A DNA stretch of 64,000 nucleotides from Cryptomeria japonica (GCF_030272615.1 NC_081415.1:269540505-269604504); one strand, 5' to 3'. Positions 45,179 through 57,789 are shown, counted from the stretch's first letter. A program made the numbers and translations. Notes: generated from the letters alone by a model not told the origin.

Positions 45179-48100
45179 TTAGTTATGGTGAAGATGGGCA
45201 TGCACAGCTGTCTTGGCTTTCCTTTTCTCCACAAAACGCTGCAGAGAATTCTGTCTAGCAAATGGAAAGTTTGCTGCCACAGCTACATGATGTTAGTAAT
45301 CAATTTTGCTTTATGAAATATGTTAAAAAATGAAAAAAGAAAGAATAATCGACATTTTTTCAGTCCATAAAAATGAGATAATCTGTTTTCAGGATTCTGT
45401 CAAAAAAATTTGGTGTGATTTACCGGGCTTTGGTGTGATAGAGGATTGGTTCTGATCGATCTGGTCCACTGAAGCCATTTTTGATGGACATGTAGTGGTG
45501 GGAATTGGAATGGTAAAGGAGGATTTGGAACTACTTTCTCTGTTAGCCATCACCATTACTGCTTCTGCCTGCATCCATTCAAGTAATATATATGAATTCC
45601 CATATATACAGTCTTATGTAATGTTTGATTGGAAATCAACTGCATAGCCCATCTTCATATGAACTCTGATTAAGACTGTCACTCAATTTCTGTAGAAGCA
45701 AAAGATGAACAATATTTGAGTTTATAGATGGTTTTACCAGGTCAGGTGACACTTCATAAACATTGACTGCTCCAGCGTAGAAAATTGTGAGTTGGCTATA
45801 TTGCTGTTGCTGCTGGTTGTTTTGTGTTGGAGGAGACCTGCCAATCCACCAAAACAAGGAATTCATTGGAAAATGAATCTAACAATTAATTAATTCAGCA
45901 AAAAAGCAAGATGTGGAAGGAAAACTTTTGTTTTGCAGATGATCTTGGTGTGTGAGTTGAGTTTCACATATGAAAACTCTTTCTTGGATATGAGGGTGAT
46001 TTGGGCATGAGATTTTGTTGGGTGTATTTGGATACAAAATAAACTTCACAATTAAATTTCTTTTGTCAATATTTATGATTTCATTCAAATATATAGTCAG
46101 GTAGAAGATTAGAAGACTGAAATATTTGCTGGAAATAAGTTACATTTAGATAGATCATGTGTTGGTCATTAATTCAGGTCGTAGAACACTCCAACAGTAT
46201 ATGAAAAGTACTAAGTTTGAGTCCTATCTGATTTATATAAACTGTAACTCAACAATATTAAAAAAAAAATTGCCTTTCATTTATTATGATATAATCATTA
46301 TAATCATGCTTTCTTCACAATTACTTCAAGTCAAGCTTTAAGAAATTTCAAACTTGTACTCTCACTGTAAATCTTTGCTACTGGTTGCAGTTTCAAATCG
46401 GAAGAAACTCCTTTTAATAGGTTTGTAGGTAGCATAACCATACAAAATGAACAATGAATAACATATCTCTAATTAACAGCCATGCAATTTCTTTGTCTAT
46501 TGTGTTGTTTTTCCTTTTAAGGGTTTTAAGCAATCTCAAAAGTATTATATATTTTTTTTTTTTGAGAAGTTGGTCCATTTAAGAAGTGGAACCTACTTCT
46601 CTTTCATTTGGATAATTGGGCTGTCCATGGTGGTTTGGCATATTTGGGAAGAATTTATGGAAGAATGGTCTCACAAAATTATATTGTAATATGTGAAATG
46701 TTTATTGTTAGAATAAATTAATTTTAGATCTTTTTAAGAAGCTGATTCATTTAAGAACTAAATCTTACTTCTCTTTCATTTGAATAATTGAACTGTCCAT
46801 GGTTGTTTTCATATTTGAAAATAATTTATAAGATGATGGATTCCTTGTCTAAAGATTGCAATATGTGAGGTGCTTATTGTTAGGATAAATTAATTTTAGA
46901 TTAGTTTGGTATAGATCATCATCAAGAATTATAAATATTTTTAACTAACTATTCTGTAAATTAATTTACAAGGAATTCTCTATCTGTTATATGGTTTTCT
47001 TTTTCTAAATATTCACAAACAATTTTGAAAAAAATCATCATTTAAGGACTATCTTAAACCACCTCCCACTCTAGGGTCCTGTGGATATAAACAACAAAAG
47101 AAAAAAATAGGGCTGGCAAGTAAATCAGAATCTTCCTCAGAGAAGGAGATTCAAAATGAATTTTGATGGAGTTATTTGTAGGAATCCAAGAATATTTGGA
47201 CATGCATTTATGAGACATCCAAAATAAGTATTCTTCAAGATGAATAATGAGGCTGAAACTCACACTTTTTTTCTTAGACTACAATGCCTGTGGAATAAAT
47301 GGACTGAAAACATTAGTAATTGAAGACAAGAATAGGGTCTCTAAAAGCTTGAAAAACAAGAAATCAGGCAGAAACTTGAAACAACGGACATACTTCATCA
47401 GTCATTGTTGAAGGTGTGGAAGATAGAGGCCCCAATCACAGTACTACGGCATTCATACAAATTGATATTGTTTAGAAAATTTCAAGAACATTAGTATTCT
47501 TCTCCTCTATTTTTTTATATTATAAAAATACTACATATATTCATATATATTTTTATCTTCAGAACAAATTATTCATTATTAAATATTTCTGGCGTGTATG
47601 AATACTCAAACTTATCCATTTAGAGACTCTCATAAATTATGCAATTGATAATCTAGAAGCTTTCATATCTAATGATTTTGTAAATGAATGTAATAGAGTC
47701 TCTTCTCTAAAGAGTTGTTTTATGAAAAGAACAAGTTATCTAATGATTTTGTAAATGGATGTGGTAGAATCTCTTCTCTAAAGAGTTGTTCTATGAAGAG
47801 AAAAAGAGTTGTTCTATGAAGAGAAGAACTTTGAAGACTTTTTTGATTATCTAATGATTCTGTAAATGGATATGATGGACAAGGCAAAGAATCTCTTCTC
47901 TAAACATTTCGACAGTAATAAATTAATATTATCAGTATTATTTGGTGGTTGTTCTTTGTTGAATTTATTGTCTTAATCTTTCGTTTTTAAGAAAGATCTG
48001 GATCTTTTCAAAAACCCCATTTTACTTAAAAAACATTAATCTGCATTATCAGCAGTAAGAACAAGTCTACCCAACTGATTAGATTTGGATAATGAACATG

Positions 48101-48652
48101 TGATGAGGTTTGCACTTTTGTAGGACTCTGATGTAAGGAGATTATCATGATTCGGTCAAAAATTGGATCTTCAGAACACCACTGTTTGGATTGGCTGCAA
48201 TTGACTGTAAAATTATATTCAATCCAGCAAAAACTGGCCACAGTTTAAGGTTTGATATTTTGCGGCACAAACATCGTGACTTAAGACCAATATCACCCAC
48301 AAAAGAAAACAAAAAAAATTGAGCAATCTTTAATCAATATGGAAATTGATAATAGAAGTCATCTCAAGAAAAGTTTAAATACAAAGAAATAGCAATACCT
48401 GAATACAGGAGAAATATTTTCCCAAACAGGAGAATGGAAGCCAAGAAATGGGTTTTGGGGCTCCCCATTGCTGGCCTGGTCTGTGTTTTGGGGCACCCCA
48501 TGGCTGGTCTGGTCTGTGTTTTGGGTAGCACAAAACAAATTCAGATCCAGATTACCCACTTTCCTTTCCCTTTTAAACCTCAACATAGGCGTTGAAACAA
48601 ATGTGTTTCTCCTTTCACCTGATTTGCTCCTCTTTTCTATTTTCTGCGTCAT
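45179..48652 (-). CDS. JAZ/TIFY-type jasmonate repressor, intact four-exon model (copy B)
   Basis: Model: exons 48,399-48,652, 45,738-45,837, 45,424-45,568 and 45,179-45,273 (254+100+145+95 nt), all GT-AG and phase-compatible, giving 197 residues. In JAZ proteins the TIFY motif binds NINJA and other JAZs, while Jas binds MYC factors and the COI1 receptor; they repress jasmonate genes in the nucleus. Seen here: an EAR motif LDLNL (35-39), which could recruit TOPLESS directly; TIFYAG (102-107) followed by AEAVMVMA; and a Jas core, FARQNSLQRFVEKRK (171-185). The degron region NFPFARQ differs from canonical LPIARR, and the usual C-terminal PY is absent. An EAR plus an atypical degron recalls Arabidopsis JAZ7/JAZ8. 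Exon 1 encodes an 11-residue repeat (QNTDQ...). The start is the first ATG in frame. Intron 1 is 2.6 kb. Expression cannot be judged. Confidence 0.85.
47155..47345 (+). pseudogene. RNase H relic of a LINE-type element, copy B
   Basis: Counterpart of 38,567-38,870 inside intron 1 of the intact JAZ model (MNFDGVICRNP-like start, later NNEAE). It is shorter and more decayed than copy A. Confidence 0.4.
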
Positions 48653-49009
48653 TTCACAGGCCAATCTTCATTATTTCACAGGCCAATCTTCATTTCCAAA
48701 TGTTTTCTTCTCAACTAATAACATTAAAAGCTTTTGTCAAAAGTGCTTATCTAATAAAAGAACTTTTTATTAGATAGTAGGGTTTTTGTCACACGTCTAC
48801 ATTTTTAACAGAAATGTGTAAAAATAAACAGTGTATACATGTGTAAAAATAAACAGTGTATATACCAAATACGCTTTACTTTTCCAGATTAACGAAGAAA
48901 ATGTCGAGCCTGCATGCTGGGGTGGCTCAACGCAACACTCCAGTGGTGGCTTCAAGCCTTGTAGACAAGAGGAAGGAGGAGAACATGTACAGCCTGCATA
49001 AGATGTTTC

Positions 49010-50040
49010 CACAGTTCATTTGATGTTTTGGATCACATTATATAATACATCATTAGAATTTGATTATATATATCAATATCTGATGATGATCATCATATAG
49101 TATGATCTTAAACATTGAATTCTTAACGTCTGATGATAGATATCAATATCTGCTGATAGATCATATAATATGATCTAAAACATTGAATTTTTATGGACAT
49201 ATCAATATCCCAATATGTCAAACTCTAAAATAATTCAACAGTCTAAATAAAAAATATTGTTTAATAAAAAATAGACTCAATTTCAAGAATCAAAAACTTT
49301 CCCAATCAATCTAAAATAATTCAACATAGTTGGCTCTTTTTGATTTCTCTATTGATTTTAAACTTACATAGAAACTTTAACATAGCTTTAAATTTATAAA
49401 TTTTGAAAAACTTTAAGAGATTTTATTAAAAGGATAAATGAATTGTAATCAGCACTTAGATACTATAGGTTTATTTTATGAGCTGTGACCAGAGGTTTTC
49501 TTCCCAGGGTTCTTTCCTCCTGTATACTCTTTGAATCCTGTGTAAAAAAATAAAAAATATTAATAAAAAAGGTTAGTGGAATAATCCACTTTTATTGAAA
49601 AAAAAAATCAGCACTCAAATCCCACTGAGTCCAAAGAATCTCAGGGCTTTGGATGTGGTTTTCTTTTTCTGTGCATACTCATGGACATAGCTTTATTTTC
49701 ACAGTTTTTAAGCTCTATTGAACCATTTTAGAAATTTGTAGTTTCAAGGTGTAAATTCTCTTTAAAATCAATATATTATTCTGGCTCTGCCTTTTATCGA
49801 CCAAAAAAAGCTTTCACAATCAATCTAATTTATAATTTATTAAGAACATGTTTTAAATTATATAAATTTGTTTGCATGGATCTGAATCTCACTAATAATC
49901 TACAATATTCAATACAATTTTGTTTGAACACCTCTAGTGTTGCTTTCCTTTGACATGCATGCAGGTATAATTGTAGGGTTTCACAGAGCTCCTGAAGTCC
50001 ATTCACTTCCTTTCAAGAAATCTTCCATCTCCACAGTCCA
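49010..50040. other. Extra ~1 kb present only in duplication copy B
   Basis: Copy A continues directly from the sequence equivalent to 49,000 into that equivalent to 50,045, so this piece was inserted in B or lost from A. It contains repeated gatatcaatatctg words (49,070-49,160) and a stretch ending in gtgtaaaaaaataaaaaatattaataaaaaa (split near 49,545-49,570) that looks like a 3' poly-A-type tail of a non-LTR element. No protein is recognised. Confidence 0.35.
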
Positions 50041-50837
50041 AAAACTCTGAATCTTCTCTTTTCAAAAAGAGTTTTGAGCATGTGGGAAATGGGAAAATAA
50101 GATGGCTGAACTAAAGTGGGTTGTTACTTCAATTCAATAAAAAAGAGAGAGAGATTGTTACGTGAAAATTACTTCGTTGGACGCCATGAATAGTGAAATT
50201 GTTATGTTATATAGCAGTTGCAAAACGCACAGAAAGAAACTTCCCCCCCTGGAAGTAAAACTTATTAACTTTTATATCACATGTGATTTATTCATTGTGG
50301 CACAGTTATCTCTTTATCTTGCGAGAAAAAAATTCCTTGTCGGCCTTAGCTTTGACCAAAAATACCAGAGCTTCCAGGTCAAAAGAAAACATCATATTTT
50401 ATTAGAATTGTTTGAAGTTGAGTGGAATTTTTCAAAATACTGTTAATTTCGACATGACAGCAAATTTGGTGCAATGTGTTAATGCCTTTCTTAAATTTAA
50501 ATCTCTTTTGATTGTGGGCATCATACAAGTCTAAATTGGTTAAAGGTATCTGAAAAATTTACAAAAATATGGTATAACGTGTTGATGTTCTTTTGAATTT
50601 GAATCTTCATTAAGAGCATCATTTTAGTTAGATGTTGCTGATTAACATCTATTTGCATATCAAAAGATTAATATTTACATGTAATATTAAAAGTATAAAG
50701 TTTAATAATATAACATATTCATAAGAAAAATATTAAGTATATATATTCATATATTAATTAAGTTGTATAAAAATTATTTTTAAATTTCTTTTAAGAATAT
50801 ATATGCACACAATATAAGTAATTCTTTTTTAACATAG

Positions 50838-51961
50838 TGTTGTCATTGATGTCAAAGAGGTTGTGTTATGTCAAAGTATCTAAGTACAATAAAAGATAGA
50901 GTCTAGTATTATTGGATAGCTAACTTAATGTTATCATCATGTACCGGTTGCTTTTGATTGTTTAAGATATTTGCAGAGATTTGGAAGTGTCTGTGGTAAG
51001 TTTCTAAGGTCTATTACTTAGGGACAACATTTGTACTATGTTGCACTATCATAGTTTTTGGTACCACATTCTATCGCACTTGGTAGTCATGGCTTACAGT
51101 TTGAAAGTAAAATAAAATTACACATGAAGCATGTTATGTCCAAGTTTTAGAGGATTTGGTCAAGTAGACAAAAAGTTAGAAGTGGTAGAATGTACACCAT
51201 GTTAAATAATTGACTATGCAGATGTTCTTGTTGGTGTGTGGAAGTAAGGAAATGTGCACCAACTAAAGGAAGCGTGTAAAATAACATGTTCTTACTCCTG
51301 GTGTAGTGTGTTGTGGTTAGGACCGATCAACTACACATTTGGTTAAAGGGATTCTCTTGGCTAACTTGTGAAAATTTTAATTAGATTCTAGGCTGCCATG
51401 AAGATGTAATTAATATTAGAATGCATATATAATGCTTATTAGTCTCATTCCAATATGTAGAGAAGGGGAAGAAGTTATGCAAGTTAAACTGCACTCAATA
51501 AAAGAAGTACATATGTGATGTAGTGTGCAAACTAAGATGCATATCCTATACACATAGTGAAAGTGTTCTAAAGAAAATCAAATTAGACCTATGATGAAGA
51601 TTGAGTTTTGAAGGTCTACATGATATATTTTATGTATATCCTATATCTTGTTTGTAATTGAGGTTGGTGCCTGCAAAATCATTATAAGCTCATTAGTATT
51701 TTGTGAGGTAGGATTTGGCCAGTATATCCAAGCAATTCTTATCACCGTTGTTTTTCTTCTTTTGGGTTTTCATGTAAATCTAGTGCTCTCATGTGTTGAG
51801 TGATTATCAATTTCTTAATGTGTTGATGTGTGAATTTTCTTATCAATTGCTTATTATTTTAATGATATTGTTAGATGCAATCATGGTTTTAATATTGCAT
51901 TATTTTTTAAGTTAAAATTGGTATATGCTAATTCACTCCCCCCTCATTATATATGTGTGCA
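50838..51961 (+). repeat. 5' LTR of a decayed copia element
   Basis: Begins TGTTGTCATTGATGTCAAAG and ends TGTGTGCA just before a Met-type primer site. A pyrimidine-rich ttcactcccccctc near the end is typical of this family. The related LTR at 12,946 shares the first 19 bases. It adjoins the right edge of the JAZ duplication. Confidence 0.65.
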
Positions 51962-51968
51962 TAAAAAT

Positions 51969-51980
51969 TGGTATTAGAGG
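51969..51980 (+). other. Copia primer-binding site (initiator tRNA-Met type, mutated)
   Basis: TGGTATTAGAGG compares with the plant copia consensus TGGTATCAGAGC. It lies eight bases after the LTR end and about 40 bp before the gag start. Confidence 0.65.
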
Positions 51981-52018
51981 TTCCTTGGAGAAGCTTAACA
52001 ATTTGAGGTAGATCTAAG

Positions 52019-53830
52019 ATGACACACACAATGGTTTAAGAAGGTCTATCTTCAAACAAGACACCACTATTTGATGGATCGACGAATTATGCATTTTGGA
52101 GTGTAAGGATGGAAGCCCATTTGATGGCTTTAGTGTTTGATGTTTGTCAACAATTGCAAATGGCTATGAGATTCTAGAAAATCCTCCAAGAGATCAAGTT
52201 GGAAAGAAAGCTTGTGAGAATAATGCTAGGATAAGAAATGCTATCTTATGTGGTTTATCTAACTTTGAGTTTGTTAAGATAATGCATTATAGGACAACAA
52301 AATAAGTATGGGATAAGCTTCACAATATCTATGAAGGTGATAATAAAGTCAAGGAAGAAAAGATTTAGACCTATAGAGGTTTGTTTAAGATTCTAAAGAT
52401 GAAAGAAGAAGAAAACATAGCCACATATCTACTCTGGGTTGATGAAATTGTCAATACCATCAGAGGATTTGGTGAATTGAAAGAATCAATGATTGTCAAA
52501 AAGGTACTTAGATTCCTTCCCTCTATGTTTGATTCAAAATTCTATGCAATAGAAGAAGCCAAAGATCTCAATAGTTTGACATCAGATAAGTTATATGAGA
52601 TACTATAACTACATATGAAATGAGAATTGTGAATGATAAAAATTCAAGAAATGAGTTATCTTTCAGGGAATCAAACTAGAGAATGAAGATTCACACATAA
52701 GTGATCAATTGAATCTTGAAGAAGATTTTTTTTTTGAGAAAGTTATAAAGGGGTTCTAGAAAGTATAAAGGTAAGTTACCCTTCAAATGTTTCAATTGTG
52801 GTGAAATTGGTCGCATTGTTTCAATTTGTCCTTTTAAAATTAATAGTGACATATCAAAAGGAGTCAAAAAATAAAATTAAGAATATTCATAAGAAGTGCT
52901 CCTATGCTAAGGATGATGGTTGCTCATCCGTTGAGTATAATTAGTGTACCTCTAGAAGCGAATGTAAAAAAGGAGGAACCCTACTCATGGCTATGGAGAC
53001 TCTAGCTAGTGGTTCAAAACCTATGGATTCCAGAGATGAAGAAGTGGGTTTTGAGGAAGAACTATATTATGTCAAAAAGGAAAAGAGACTTAAGAAGAGG
53101 ATTATGGAGGACATGAAAGACAAAGATAAAATAACATGGAGTCTTGAAAAATCTGATAAGATGATCTTAGATTTGAAAATCTAGATAGAAGAAACAATGA
53201 GGATAGAAGATGCAACGACAAAAATTAAAGGAAAAAAAGAAGGATTCCAAAAAGATTGAAGAAAATGTAGTATCTCTAGGAAAGGATCCTAAGAAATTAA
53301 ACAATTAGTTAAGTAGGAACTTGAAGTTTGGAAAAAGTATCATAAATAGTTAGAGATTGCTATTGGATTTGATGAAAATCAAATCAATAAAGCTACTAAG
53401 CATTCCATGAAGATAATTAAAAAATATCAAGATGTGAATTACTCCCAAAGTTCAAGATTTTATCAATCTATGGTGATTAAGGATAACAAAAAGGAGGATG
53501 GCCTTCATTCAAGCTCATAGATAGAAGAAGAGATTTGAAAAATAAAATTAAGGAGAACATGGACATTACACCAGTTTCAATCATTTATTTTTTGGTCACT
53601 ATTTTAATTGCAACCATTTTGGTCATAAGGTGATAGATTGTACAAGGTTCTCTGCAAGGAAAAATGACTTTATGAGCAAAAATGCATTTGCACATTTGTT
53701 TGATTCCCATGTTGTATGTTACAAGTGAAATAATTTTGATGGTGTGGAAAAGAAATCAAGAGGAACAAAAATCTAAAAGATCAATCATTACTCATATCAC
53801 ATTACAAGGTAAGTGCACCAAGATGGTGAA
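52019..53830 (+). pseudogene. Decayed copia gag with three zinc-knuckle relics
   Basis: Plus strand from an ATG at 52,019. LFDGSTNYAFWSVRMEAHL identifies a copia gag; the frame then shifts repeatedly, with an open part at 52,381-52,608. Zinc-knuckle relics: CFNCGEIGRIVSIC near 52,790 (His replaced by Arg), NCNHFGHKVIDC near 53,600 (first Cys lost) and CYK-stop-NNF near 53,720. Protease, integrase and RT are missing; the sequence ends where the palindrome cluster begins at about 53,875. Confidence 0.7.
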
Positions 53831-53874
53831 TAGAAAAGTGGCCACATGCAAAAAAAAAACCAAATTTTTCCTAA

Positions 53875-54102
53875 CCCGTGTAGGTTCTAAAAATTCAAAA
53901 AAGTGCTAGGCTTGGTAACACCAAGCCTAGAGAAAAATAATTTAAAAAATAAAAAAATTCCTCAAAACCCATACGGGTTTTGAGAAACATTTTTTTTAAA
54001 ATAAAAAATTAAAAGTTTTTCAAAACTCGTACGAGTTTTGAGAAACATTATTTTTTTGTGTACGCCATGGGTTTTGGCCATTTTCAACGCCAAAACCCAT
54101 GG
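53875..54102. repeat. Cluster of palindromes/hairpins
   Basis: Four inverted repeats lie within 200 bp: 53,906-53,930 (11-bp stem, 3-nt loop), 53,961-53,984 (10-bp stem CTCAAAACCC, loop atac), 54,020-54,041 (perfect 22-bp palindrome centred on CGTACG) and 54,065-54,102 (13-bp stem CCATGGGTTTTGG, 12-nt loop). A shared core resembles aaACCCrtACGGGTtt; related half-sites lie at 53,876 (acccgtgtaggtt) and 54,143 (acccacacgggttt). Such clustered motifs resemble subterminal binding sites of DNA transposons. Confidence 0.8.
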
Positions 54103-54306
54103 AATAGCAACAAGGGCCGAGAAAGCCAAAAAACCATAGAACCCACACGGGTTTGCAATTATTTTGGATATTCTCAACATTGAGAGCAATTTTCAACAAT
54201 AGCACCCTATCGAACGGGTAAGATTTGATTGGTTTGATTATTTTTGTTTGCATTTTAATTGAAGTAGGGTTTTTTAATTGATTTAAGTTTTGTTTTTATT
54301 AATTTG

Positions 54307-57049
54307 ATGTCAGATTCTTCAAACAATCCCAAAAACCGAAATAGACAATAAAGAGCTCTTCCTGCACTAGCAACACAAGCAAACCCTGTAAACATTGCAC
54401 ATGAGCAACAAGAAAACCCTCAAAACCCTCAAAATGTTGCTCCTCAGCAACCACCGCCACCTCGAAACCCTCCACATCCTCGATTAGATCATGTAGATGC
54501 CACACAAGAGGATCTCATCAATCGCCTTACACAAAATAGTGCCCAAATTTCTATATTGGTGAATAGGTTGAGGTCCTCTAGGCTTGAGCACCACTCAACC
54601 CTTGCCAAAACACTAGAAACAATGGCTAATAGTGCAAATGAGGTATCTAGGGAGGTTATGAAATGGGGTTCATGGAGGGATAGATGTTGAACATTTTATG
54701 TGGATGGGTTGTCATATGATCAAGTGAAAAAAAAGGGCATAGGTAAAGCTAACATATGTGCTATTTTCACCGATCCTGTTACTAGAACCAACCTAGAACT
54801 AAATACGACTCAGTTTCCTATACATTGGTGTGTTCATGCTAGGCTGAAAGAATCTTTTTGGGATAGGTGGTATATGGCCTTTGACCAACCACCTTGTAAT
54901 AATTGGGAGGTGCCTCTATATTTTTTGAGAAAGTTGTATTGTGATTTTATCCTCGACGAGAAGCCAAATTACTTTGACATCCAACAATTTCAGGGTAGAG
55001 GGAGAGGCTCTGCGCAAGATAGACCTGGGGTCCATAGGATGGTAGAGCCACAACATAGGAGGCGTATAGCTCCTAAACCCATGGTTCATGTCACTGTCCC
55101 TATATCCTCGAAGGAGTCTATGGAATTACAAATTCTTCAGGCAACTGCATCATTGACTGATGTCATTGTTCAACATGGCACACTATTGGTCGGAGCAAAG
55201 GATGTACCAACACTTGTGGCACCTCCTTCATCAGTAGCACCTCCTTCATCAGCGACACCTCCTTCATCAGCATCACCTCATGCATCATTTGGCATGAGCC
55301 AACCCATTCAGCATATGTGCCCCACCTGCCAAGGTGTATGTTCTGGTGTAGACACTAACAAGGATGAGGATGGTTCGACATCTCATTCATGTACATGTTG
55401 CAGGAGTAGATGCCATGCTTCCACTGCAAAGGATGTGGCCCTCGTTGATGAACTAATCAATATGTTGTACCCTCTCTATCAGACACAGGTGCATTTGATT
55501 CTGTTTATGACATATTATCAATTAAGTGACTAAATCTTATAAAAAGAAATGAATTTTTATTTTTAGAACAATTTAAAGTGACATATAAATAAAATGCATT
55601 GCAGGGTGCAACAAGTGGTGGGAGTACACCACATACTTTTCAGTTGACTCCACGGTCATGAGTAGTTTCACCACCAGAGGTAAAGATTTGTCAATTTGTT
55701 AAAAATATAATAATACATTTGTTTCAAAATATCTTTTCTTAATTATATGTATCATTACTTGGTTTTTTATAGGGCTTATCAGTGGCTGAGATGTCCCAAC
55801 TTGATGATATCACGCTTTAGGCCATTGACTTTGGCCAAGATAGCTATGCGGTGCCATTTAGATTTATATATTTTTGACTTAAGTGATATATTAAATACAT
55901 GCTCTTTTCCCTTATGTTAATTTTTTTCCATTACTTTAACCCCACCTGCCTTGAGGATATCTCATGTGAGAAAGCCATCCTCTAGCACTCCGAGGCAGAA
56001 AAAGATATCCTCTCGGACACCCAAATGGCATAAGGTAATTCAGTATAATTTAAATCCATTTATTGAAATGTATTATGACTAAACATGTATATGTAGATAT
56101 TGATAAATGCACTTAATTTATTTATTCTATATACAGAAACATATGGATTTTATGAAATTAATGAATGCACCTGATGTCAATGAGGTTCAACAGAGGGAAG
56201 AGGTGATATCTTCGTATTCACTTTGGATTGCATTCTTGCTTGTTCAAAAGAACTAAGTCCTTTTATGTCTATATCATATGTTATCATTTTTCATACAAGA
56301 AATGGTAATAGTTGCATCAGATTCGACTAGGCCTCCTAAGGTTACAGGAGAACTATATGACGCTTCGGCGTGCATTTGTTCTACATATGTTAAAAATATT
56401 TGTTTTATCTAGTTTGTTAACAACTTTGGGTTATTAACTTGTATGATTGTCTTTAACCTATTATAGGCCCCTTCCAAACTTCCTGTAGTTATTCTACCAT
56501 TCCATTTCAATAGAAGTCCTACACGTATATTATGGGATCCAACACGACCAAGGGAAAAGGTATGTATGTCTTAGATCAACTCCTTTTCACTAAGTGCACA
56601 ATGGAGTTGAAACCCTCTAGTTAACTCCTTTTGGATCACTTATTGTGGATATAGGAAATGGTCATAATTGATTCATCTGTGACTTTGCCTCCTACGACCA
56701 CAACACATCCATCTAAGGCTCTCGTATGCTTTATTTTTTTAGTCTATTCATTTTTAGTTATTATGTGTTATTTGACATATATGTTATTAACATGTATTAA
56801 TGTTGTTCTACCAGTTACAACCTCCTTTAGGGAATCCCAAGGATCCTCACCCTCACCCAATTGTAGAAGATAGAGATGAGGTAATCAACATTTCAACTTC
56901 AAACAATTAAGAGTTAAGTATTTAGTTATTTTGATGTTATATTGAAAAAATATATCTGATTCGACATTTGAATTATCCTTGTGCAGCCACCTGCAGAGCC
57001 ACGTATTGCTTCGAAGAGGCTCGATTTTGATGATTCACCACAGTCATAG
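54307..57049 (+). pseudogene. Ten-exon gene with only phase-0 introns, decayed, family unknown
   Basis: From the ATG at 54,307 (MSDSSNNPKNRN): exons 54,307-55,488, 55,605-55,679, 55,773-55,850, 55,942-56,034, 56,137-56,202, 56,299-56,340, 56,467-56,559, 56,655-56,723, 56,815-56,880 and 56,987-57,049. Every length is a multiple of three (609 codons) and nearly all edges keep GT-AG. In-frame stops at 54,349 and 54,688, one each in exons 2 and 3, and lost acceptors of exons 4 and 6 show decay. Exon 1 encodes a Gln/Pro-rich start, a heptad-like helix, a tryptophan-rich part (WCVHARLKESFWDRWYM), repeated APPSS, and a cysteine cluster (CPTCQGVC ... CTCCRSRC). The short exons encode Pro/Ser/Lys-rich peptides; exons 6 and 8 are alike (EMVI...), suggesting exon duplication. 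It ends RLDFDDSPQS. I do not recognise the family. It may be an accessory gene of a DNA transposon with the convergent transposase-like gene at 61-64 kb. Confidence 0.65.
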
Positions 57050-57789
57050 ATGCCGATAGAGACATATAGTTATAGTTGTGGTCATTGTAGGACCAATTTT
57101 TTATATATTCGACATTTGTATATGTATATATCGACTTTGACAAACATGGCACAAGCCACATTTTTGTAACTATTATTGATTTGGCATCTATGCCATTTTT
57201 TGATATGTACATGATTATTGTTCATTTTGATATATATGAAACTTGATATTCGATCCAATTTGTTCATTGATATATATATGAAACTTGATATTCTTGAAAC
57301 TTAGTTATTTGCTATTGAAATGTGATCAAACTTGTTCATTGTGTATGTCTTGAAATGTGATCCAATTTGTTCATTACTTGTAACACATATGGTGTATACT
57401 TTTAAACTATTTATTGCTCATATTGTGTATAGCCAAGTACCGACACCGGTAATGTTGATATTGTGTATTTTGATTGAGTGAATTTTCTTTGAGTCCTTCG
57501 TGCATGAAGAGATTGGAGTGAAGTTATTCTTTCATAAACTCATGCTTATGGAGCAAAGTTCATCATTTCAAGAACCAATTAAGACAAGATTTGAGTGCAC
57601 AAAGAAGATTTGAAATTTATCTAAGCATGAGTCGGCTTAGGTAAGGTTTTCATTTAAATTTTATTCCATAACAAGTCGGCCTTAGGGTAAGAGACACACC
57701 TATTCATCCAAATCACCTATAAAAGAAGAGTTGAAGCAATCATTTTAACATCAAATCAAACCAATTATCTCTTCTTTCATCAAAAACCA
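57050..57789. other. Gene-free stretch before the satellite, with a TATA box
   Basis: A ~30-bp phrase (gatatatatgaaacttgatattc) occurs twice near 57,225-57,300. At 57,717-57,727 CTATAAAAGAAG is a good plus-strand TATA box right before the satellite, so the sequence may be part of a promoter or LTR from which the first satellite copy derives. No protein is recognised. Confidence 0.35.

Larger units (their letters stand above)
43285..50825. repeat. Segmental duplication, copy B
   Basis: Partner of copy A (16,965-41,340 without its insertions). It contains the intact JAZ model and the empty site of the large retrotransposon: at 45,290-45,297 the sequence gatgttag occurs once and continues without interruption. 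This proves that the insertion in copy A postdates the duplication. Confidence 0.8.

Noticed and set aside
44951-45316. 121-codon plus-strand frame over the JAZ Jas exon
   Set aside because: Opposite strand of the Jas exon and its 3' flank; the minus strand explains the conservation between copies A and B.
45636-45866. TIFY segment as a stand-alone small protein starting at 45,866
   Set aside because: The sequence before SPPTQNN is intronic: copy A has a stop there, and a good acceptor (TTGGCAG) joins in phase with exon 1 at 48,399.
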